Source: Neoarius graeffei
Lineage: Eukaryota > Chordata > Actinopteri > Siluriformes > Ariidae
Direction: 5' to 3'
Length of the DNA: 64,000 nucleotides
Assembly: GCF_027579695.1 (NCBI RefSeq)
Contig: NC_083579.1
Span: forward strand, 70,161,371-70,225,370
Shown: positions 11,901 through 20,900 of the stretch, one piece after another
How the letters are laid out: the number at the start of each line of letters is the position of its first letter
Numbering within the stretch: position 1 is the stretch's first letter
Position numbers and translations under genes: made by a program
Notes under the pieces: generated by a model
What the model saw: only the letters and a program-made list of their open reading frames with translations
Databases searched by the model: none
What the model was told of the DNA's origin: nothing

Positions 11901-14900
11901 AATTGTAGCACTCCTCCCTACCCCAAAATCAGCATGGTAGTGTTCTAACACAGCTCTGGCAGTGTGTGCACACATGTATGTGTATGTTAATCAGGAAGAC
12001 AGTGGAATAGCTGTAAATGCAGCTTGCTCAGAAAATAAATATGACAATCCAACCTGATTAAAACCCAGATCCACACCTCGAGCTTAATAACTGCCCAACA
12101 GCAACACTGCTTTAAGCAAGACAAAAAAAGTGCAAGACCATCATCTGACATCAAAACAAAACTAACTATGAGTTAACGTTAACCGTGGACAATGCTACGG
12201 CAACTTGGCGGGCAAATCCATAGAAAGTCATTTGACTAACGAGACTGCATAGCTATTGCAACGTTATTGCTAGCTCGAAAAGCACAGACAGCTTCACTGC
12301 AAGCTTTCTCTTGGAATAAAACATTTACATACTTCACTATGCTTCCACAGGTTGGACGGCAAGTTTTTGGAGGCCGTGATGTGGTTCGTTTTAGGCAAAC
12401 AAAGCAAATATTTAAAACAAAACAAATCTTTAATCCTTGCAGAAAACTGAAACATGGGTTCATAGGCCATGGGTGTGTACATTCTCCAGAAGACCCGCCT
12501 CCTTCCATTCTGCCATCAACTGATCGTGTTCAAATAATGCTGCTGAGAAATCATTGAGCTTGATTTTATACAGTCTGTGGACGTGACGTGACCCTAGTGA
12601 TTACTGACCGGCTGTCTCAGTGTCACCTGCGAAACCAAACAATCATGATTTCGAAAAGAAAAGAAAAAACATCCAGTTTCAAAGCTGCTTCATAGTAACG
12701 AGTAATGAAGACCTTGATAGAAATGTAGTGGAGTGAAAAGTACAATATTTGCCTTTCAAATGTAGTGAAGTTAAAGTCATAAGTTTCCAAGAAAAAAAAT
12801 ATACTCAAGTAAAGTACAGATACTCAAAAAGTATACTTAAGTACAGTACTCAAGTAAATACACTTTGTTACTGTCCACCTCTGCCATATCAATTCTAAGA
12901 CAGTGTTTCTGTCATGTTTTTTATGTGTCTACGTTCAACTGGTGCAGCCATCATGTCGTCAGAGTTGCTTCATGTGGGAGCGCGCATGCATATGTTTATC
13001 GCAGAAGTGATTAAGTGATTGAGTGAGTGAGTGAGTGATACACCGTAGTCCATATTGACTATAAAAACACTCTACCACTAACCTTTACCGCATGCAAGAA
13101 GCCAAAAGTAAAATACTCTCAATAACATCCAGGAGTGACAAGGAAACAATTATCATACACATACAGCATACACATCCATTATCTGTAACCGCTTATCCTG
13201 TGCAGGATCGCAGGCAAGCTGGAGCCTATCCCAGCTGACTACGGGCGAAAGGCGGGGTACACCCTGTACAAGTTGCCAGATCATCGCAGGGCTGATACAT
13301 ACAGACAACCATTCACACTCACATTCACACCTACAGTCAATTTAGAGTCACCAGTTAACCTAACCTGCATGTCTTTGGACTGTGGGGGAAACCGGAGCAC
13401 CCGGAGGAAACCCACACGGACACGGGGAGAACATGCAAACTCCGCACAGAAAGGCCCTCGCCGGCCACGGGGCTTGAACCCAGAACCTTCTTGCCGTGAG
13501 GCGACAGTGCTAACCATCACACCACATGTATACTCAGCAAAAATAAAAACTTGACACTCATTATTTTTTAAATAGTGTTTAGAAACTTTTCTTGATAGAG
13601 TTCTTGTTGTGATTATGGTTAAATGCATTGTCAAGGGCATTACGTCACACATTCATTCTACTGGTCGGGCCTACGTAGCACGTGCGAGAGCACTGCACGC
13701 TAAAATCACGTTTCCACGTGACACAAGTGACGTGACCTATTGATACACGTGCAATTGATCTCACGGTAGCAGAGTAGAGTGTCATCTCAGAAAAACAAGG
13801 TTTTATGGTTAATTATTCGTTAATTTGCAATGTCACGACTGTCAAACATTCAGCGTGAACGTGCCATTGGCATGCTGAATACGGGAACATCCGTCACTGA
13901 CGTTGCGAGGGTTATGGGATGCAGTTGACAGACCATCCATAATCTCCAGACACGTCTCCATCAAACTGGCACCACAGCCGACTGCCCCCATCCTGGTCGA
14001 CCACGTGTGACGTCACACGCAGAAGACCGACAGATTGTCTTACGTCATTTGTGTAATCGGTTTGTCACTGCCACATCCACTGGGAATTAGTTGTTTGGAG
14101 GTCGAGTGACTGCCCAAACCATTCGAAATCCCCTGCGCTCTGCTCTGCATTAAGTTGTGACTCACAGTTTTTGATCATGGACATTGTCTTCGCATTTCCG
14201 GTGGAACCGATTCCATGACAAACATGATGTGTATGCTATAGCATCTTTAATGACAAGATAATTGAATACAATCGTTATTTCAAACCTATTTTCCAAAATG
14301 TTCAAATTATTGACTTTGAAACGAGTGTAAAGTTTTTATTTTTGTTGAGTTTATTTTGACTTAACTTAGCCACTTTTAAATGTAAAAATAATGAATATCC
14401 TTTCAGAATTACTAACTCAACATAGTGCTACTGGGGCGGCACGGTGGTGTAGTGGTTAGTGCTGTCGCCTCACAGCAAGAAGGTCCGGGTTCAAGCCCCG
14501 TGGCCGGCGAGGGCCTTTCTGTGTGGAGTTCTCCCCGTGTCCGCGTGGGTTTCCTCCGGGTGCTCCGGTTTCCCCCACAGTCCAAAGACATGCAGGTTAG
14601 GTTATCTGGTGACTCTAAATTGACCGTAGGTGTGAATGTGAGTGTGAATGGTTGTCTGTGTCTGTGTGTCAGCCCTGTGATGACCTGGCGACTTGTCCAG
14701 GGTGTGCCCCGCCTTTCGCCCGTAGTCAGCTGTGATAGGCTCCAGCTTGCCTGCGACCCTGTAGAACAGGATAAAGCAGCTAGAGATAATGAGATGAGAT
14801 GAACATAGTGCTACTTTGAATTACATGTCAAAGTGCTTAATTACAAGTAAATTCGTATTTTACGATTCATTTCCTTTAAACCAGCTTGTTTCAGAGAGTC

Positions 14901-17900
14901 TGTACTCACTGTAGTCTGTTCTTCACAGACAGAAGTGTCATCCAGTCTGGTTTTCTGCTGTTATAGCTTTTTCTCCTCAAGGGTCAGCATTTTGTGCTTT
15001 ATGATATGCTTTTCTGCTCACCATGGTTGTAAAGAGTGTTTATGTTACTGTAGCCTTTGTGTCAGCTCAAACCAGTCTGGCCCTTCTCCTCTGATCTCTT
15101 TCATCAATAAGGCATTTTCACCTGAAGAACTGCTGTTCTTTGGATTTTTTTTTTTGTTGTTGATTTTTTTGCATCATTCTGTGTGAACTATAGAGTGTTG
15201 TTGTTGTGTGTGAAAATCCCTGGAGATCAGCAGCTTCTGACAAGGGCACCGCTAGAAATTTTGAGCTCTATGAAAGAATATAATATTCCCTCCCCCTTTA
15301 CGTTTCTGGTAACCCGACTTCTTCATGATGGTGTCAATCTACTGATGGTTCACCATCAATTCTGCTTCTACCGTGTGTAGCTAACCGTGTGTAAGCAACA
15401 AACCTAACGTGGTGTCACGCTCTGGCTCCGCCTACACAAGACTGTACCATGTAATGAATAGGAAGAGGGGTGAAATATAAAGACTATGTAGACTAATAAA
15501 TTTTCGGAAAATGGAAAACCAAACCAGAAGGTTGTTGTATTTGCTCATTTTAAGGGACAAAATTATTAAAAATATTTTTGATTAAATTAACTTACGCATG
15601 GTAATAATGTATTAATATTGTCCTCTGAGGGCCCTCTGTCAATGCTGGGCCCTTAGAATCGTCCTAACTTTTCTCACCTAACGGCACCCCTGGCTTCTGA
15701 TATACTCAAACTAACATGTCTAGTACAAACAACCATGGACATTGAGATCATATTTTTCATTAAGATTATATTTTTTTTCCCCATTCTGATGTGAACGTCG
15801 GGTGACTCTCTTAAGCATGAACTGATTCACTGCACTGCTGCTACATGAATGACTAAGGGTACAGATGTTCCTATTAAAGTGACCAGTGGGTGTATGTCTG
15901 TAGTCTAAAAAGAGTTTTATAAAAGTGATGTCAGAATTGTTTCCATCACCAGGGAATATTTGTGCGCTGGCTGAAGGTGAATTTTAATGAAATATTTGTG
16001 GCCTGGATCCACATTAAGGCCCTCAGAGTGTTTGTTGAGTCAGTCCTCAGGTAAAAATTTATCATCAGCACTCTGTCATAGGCATGTTTTATATTTATTT
16101 TATCCATTTACACTGATGTATGTGATGGTTATGTTGTGGGCCAGGTATGGCCTGCCAGTCAGTTTCCAGGCTCTCCTGCTTCAGCCACAGAAGAAGCAGG
16201 TAAAACGGCTACGAGACGAGCTCAACTCCGTATTCACACACCTGGACCCCATGGCTGTGGCTGGAAAACAGGATGTGAGTGTTTTATCACCAATAATGAT
16301 TACCAATTAGAACAGTTTTCACTTATGTCTTAGCAGGTATAAACAGTCATCCCTTGTCTAGCATTTCTATTTTTCTCTTTTTAATAACTTCTTACCAAGA
16401 ACCGTCCTGAAGACTTCCATGTGATGGAAAAACAGGAATAGCTGTAATGTTACAAATCCCTGAAACTGGAGACTCCTTCTACTACAACCCCGATTTCAAA
16501 AAAGTTGGGACAAAGTACAAATTGTAAATAAAAACGGAATGCAATGATGTGGAAGTTTCAAAATTCCATATTTTATTCAGAATAGAACATAGATGACATA
16601 TCAAATGTTTCAACTGAGAAAATGTATCATTTAAAGAGAAAAATTAGGTGATTTTAAATTTCATGACAACACCACATCTCAAAAAAGTTGGGACAAGGCC
16701 ATGTTTACCACTGTGAGACATCCCCTTTTCTCTTTACAACAGTCTGTAAACGTCTGGGGACTGAGGAGACAAGTTGCTCAAGTTTAGGGATAGGAATGTT
16801 AACCCATTCTTGTCTAATGTAGGATTCTAGTTGCTCAACTGTCTTAGGTCTTTTTTGTCGTATCTTCCGTTTTATGATGCACCAAATGTTTTCTATGGGT
16901 GAAAGATCTGGACTGCAGGCTGGCCAGTTCAGTACCCGGACCCTTCTTCTATGCAGCCATGATGCTGTAATTGATGCAGTATGTGGTTTGGCATTGTCAT
17001 GTTGGAAAATGCAAGGTCTTCCCTGAAAGAGACGTCATCTGGATGGGAGCATATGTTGCTCTAGAACACTGGTGCCATGGTGGCGGCCCGCGGGCCGGAT
17101 CCGGCCTGAATGAACATCTAATCCGGCCCCCTTGCTGATGGCCCTCTAATCGTTCGGCCGGCAGAGAGCCATCAATGTCTGCCGCACCCCATCGAACAAT
17201 TATTACAGAACAATTACCTGTCTTTCACTGCCGATCGCATTGACGTCAGAGGCGGAGATTTGCCTGATGGCCCTGCCATTTGCATCGGTCCAATTCGCGC
17301 CACAGACTGTTTAAATTTTAAATTATATTGCCACTGTCAATTTTATCAGAGCGAGAGGGCTCAACCACCGGCAATTCGATGCATTTTTATCTGAAAATGA
17401 CATCCACCAGGGCCTTCCCTATCACACCGATGTGCGTTGGTTGAGCCGAGGCGAAGTGCTCAAACGGTTCTGCAAATTGCGCAAAGAGGTAGCTGAGTTC
17501 ATGCAGGCTAAAGGGAAGCCTGTGGAGGAATTGGACAACACCGAATGGACCAGGGACCTTGCCTTTTTAGTGGACATTACCGAACACCTGAACTTATTGA
17601 ATGTTAATATGCAAGGTCGCAACAAACTCGTTACCGAGTATTACGACGGTGTCCATGCGTTTCAACGTAAACTTGCGTTATGGAAGGCACAGCTCTGTCA
17701 GCGCAATGCAGCCCACTTCCCCTGTTTGAAATCTCTGTCTGTCAGTCATCAGAGCATGGACAAGTATGCAAACTTGCTTTCCGGTCTCATGCACGAGTTT
17801 TCCAATCGATTCACGGTTTTCACTGAACTGGAAAAGGACTTTGCGTTTTTTGGCTCTCCATTCACCACGGATGCTTCCGAGGTCCCCGAGGCGATGCAAA

Positions 17901-20900
17901 TGGAACTGATAGACTTGCAATGCTGCACGCGGTTGAAGGACATGTACAAATCTGTTGGTATTGAATCATTCTACCAATTGTTGCCACCTGAGTACCCGAC
18001 TATCACTGCATTTGCAGGTAAAATACTCTGTATGTTTGGGACAACATATTTATGTGAGCAGGCATTTTCAGTTATGAATATTAATAAATCGAAAATGCGC
18101 AATCGTATGACACATGGACATCTCAATGATGTCATGAAAATAGCCACGGCCCAGAGCCTGTCCCCCAATGTGGACAAGCTGGTGAAAAATAAAAGGCTTC
18201 TGGCTTCGACATGTAAAATGTAGCTGGCTTGTCTGCCCATGTAACATAGTGCTGTGAAGTAATGATTGGGAGGGTATGTTTGTGGGAGTGGGAGTTTGTG
18301 GGAGTTGTTTAAGTTAATGTACCATCTGTTATTTATGTCTTTTTATTATTAAGTTCTAGTGAATATTTAGTCACTTGGCCTGTTGGTGAAGTACTTAACC
18401 TTGGCACATCTTTTGACTTCTTTAGGGCTACTTAGGGCCATCTTTTTTAATTGGCCTAATTAGGCCTGTGTATTGGCATGGTTTTATGTGCAAGTTGTCA
18501 ATAAATCTGATCAAAGTAATTTACAGTTTAGTTGTGTTTTTATGTGTCCTTGTCCATTTTGTTGTTTTTTTATTATTTAAAAAAACAAACATTTATAAAT
18601 AATATTTATATTCATAAATAATATCAAATAGTATGTCTATTTGTTTAGTGTTTGGTCTTGTCACACCGGTAATGCGGCCCCCTGAGGTCCCACTTGAAAA
18701 CAATCTGGCCCCCTGACCAATTTCACCCTGGCACCCCTGCTCTAGAACCTGGATATACCTTTCAGCATTGATGGTGTCTTTCCAGATGTGTAAGCTGCCC
18801 ATGCCACACGCACTAATGCAACCCCATACCATCAGAGATGCAGGCTTCTGAACTGAGCGCTGATAACAACTTGGGTCGTCCTTCTCCTCTTTAGTCCGAA
18901 TGACACGGCGTCCCCGATTTCCATAAAGAACTTCAAATTTTGATTCGTCTGACCACAGAACAGTTTTCCACTTTGCCACAGTCCATTTTAAATGAGCCTT
19001 GGCCCAGAGAAGACATCTGCGCTTCTGGATCATGTTTAGATACGGCTTCTTCTTTGAACTATAGAGTTTTAGCTGGCAACAGCGGATGGCACGGTGAATT
19101 GTGTTCACAGATAATGTTCTCTGGAAATATTCCTGAGCCCATTTTGTGATTTCCAATACAGAAGCATGCCTGTATGTGATGCAGTGCCGTCTAAGGGCCC
19201 GAAGATCACGGGCACCCAGTATGGTTTTCCGGCCTTGACCCTTACGCACAGAGATTTTTCCTGATTCTCTGAATCTTTTGATGATATTATGCACTGTAGA
19301 TGATGATATGTTCAAACTCTTTGCAATTTTACACTGTCGAACTCCTTTCTGATATTGCTCCACTATTTGTGGGCGCAGAATTAGGGGGATTGGTGATCCT
19401 CTTCCCATCTTTACTTCTGAGAGCCGCTGCCACTCCAAGATGCTCTTTTTATAGCCAGTCATGTTAATGACCTATTGCCAATTGACCTAATGAGTTGCAA
19501 TTTGGTCCTCCAGCTGTTCCTTTTTTGTACCTTTAACTTTTCCAGCCTCTTATTGCCCCTGTCCCAACTTTTTTGAGATGTGTTGCTGTCATGAAATTTC
19601 AAATGAGCCAATATTTGGCATGAAATCTCAAAATGTCTCACGTTCGACATTTGATATGTTGTCTATGTTCTACTGTGAATACAATATCAGTTTTTGAGAT
19701 TTGTAAATTATTGCATTCCGTTTTTATTTACAATTTGTACTTTGTCCCAACTTTTTTGGAATCGAGGTTATAATATTCAACACATATCTCCTTACAGAAA
19801 GCTTCTCTGTATCAACAATTATACATACAGTATTGTGCAAAAGTCTTATGCTTGTGTCATGCTGTCTTGTATCTTGCCATGCAAGCGGCGTGTGGGTCAA
19901 ACGCCAAGAAATGAGGAGCATTTTGTCCAAAATTAAAGTCCTGTGACGTACACAGCATATGTGTGGCGGTACTGTGGCATATCTGTGGCATATCTGTGGC
20001 ATATCTCATATACTGTGGGTTTGTATGGGGTTCAAGGGATGTAAAGTTGTGGCATACTGAGGTGTATGCATGGCATATGATGTGTTGCCGTAGTGTAACC
20101 ATTTCGTTGGCGTGGCGTTTTGTTCTTACGTGTGACGTTGCGGCTGCATACCTGCGGCGTTCACAGGTAGGTGTAAAAGGGGGCCTGACGCTGCGTTCAC
20201 TGTCATTTGTCACACTCAAGAAAGCATCATGCCAGTGAAGAAGTCAGGACCTAAGAAGGGCCAGGGAAGAGGGAAGACATCAGCTGCATCCATCCACCCA
20301 GCCAGCCCTGGAGTCACCGTCATCAGACACATATCAACTAAATCGTTCACACGGCATAGTAGGTGCTCGAGCAACACTCCCACTGTGTCACTGCTGCGTA
20401 GCTTTCATTTTAACGCTGTACGTGTGACGTATCAAAGCTGCTATGTATGTGCTACGGATTTTTAAGTGTGGACTTAAAAATATGCCGCACCCTGGCCTAC
20501 AAGGAGATCGTGTTATGCATCCTACAGTATTAGCTACATAAGCTGGCGATGCTGTGGCGTTCCTTTCTTAAGCGCCAACAAGCATAAGGCACACGTAAAG
20601 AAATGTTGTAGACCAAAAATGGCTTGAAAATAAAGAAATGAAATGTTTCAACATTAAAAAAAATTACTATAAACAGTAATCAGTAAGCCATAATAAAAGA
20701 AACAAAGTCAGTATTTGGTGTGAGATGACCCTTTGTCTTCTTCCTCCTCCTTGTCCAGCACTATTGCCAGGTCAGGGTCCGTGTGGACCTTATTGATCCA
20801 TACGTCATATTAATTAGAGTATAGTTTTACACTGGATGCCCTTCCTGCCACAACCCTCCCATTTCTGGGCTTGGGAAACAACCATTCACACCTACGGTCA

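Larger units (their letters stand above)
11137..12883 (-). mobile_element. hAT element with BED-finger remnant
   Basis: Ends CAGGGGTGGACAAAGTAC and TTACTGTCCACCTCTG are imperfect inverted repeats; the 8-bp TSD CCATATCA lies at 11129-11136 and 12884-12891. Minus-strand sequence near 12290-12500 resembles a BED zinc-finger exon ([20 protein letters not shown]), as in hAT transposases, but the catalytic domain is absent. A related copy in the opposite orientation starts at 62602. A SINE (11143-11523) is nested near its left end. Confidence 0.85.
16705..19408 (-). pseudogene. Tc1 transposase, family A, interrupted
   Basis: It starts at the ATG complementary to 19406-19408 ([20 protein letters not shown]), with [20 protein letters not shown] and first catalytic D in [10 protein letters not shown]. 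The hAT enters after YIQVLEQ. On the far side the frame resumes at HMLPS, where Arg (CGA) has become TGA, then continues through [10 protein letters not shown] and the PIENIW Glu. The HTH frame is intact here, unlike copy 1, so the copies decayed independently. Confidence 0.88.
16485..19770 (-). mobile_element. Tc1-type transposon, family A copy 2, split by a hAT
   Basis: TIRs CAACCCCGATTTCAAAAAAG and its mirror at 19755-19770 are flanked by TA. Without the 1673-bp hAT insertion and one copy of its 8-bp TSD the element would be about 1.6 kb, like copy 1. It lies in the last intron of atp6v1c2 in reverse orientation. Confidence 0.92.

Noticed and set aside
17432-18223. Host gene derived from a hAT (GTF2IRD2-like)
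   Set aside because: It is bounded by TIRs and a perfect 8-bp TSD and lacks a start and BED finger, so it is a truncated transposon in place.
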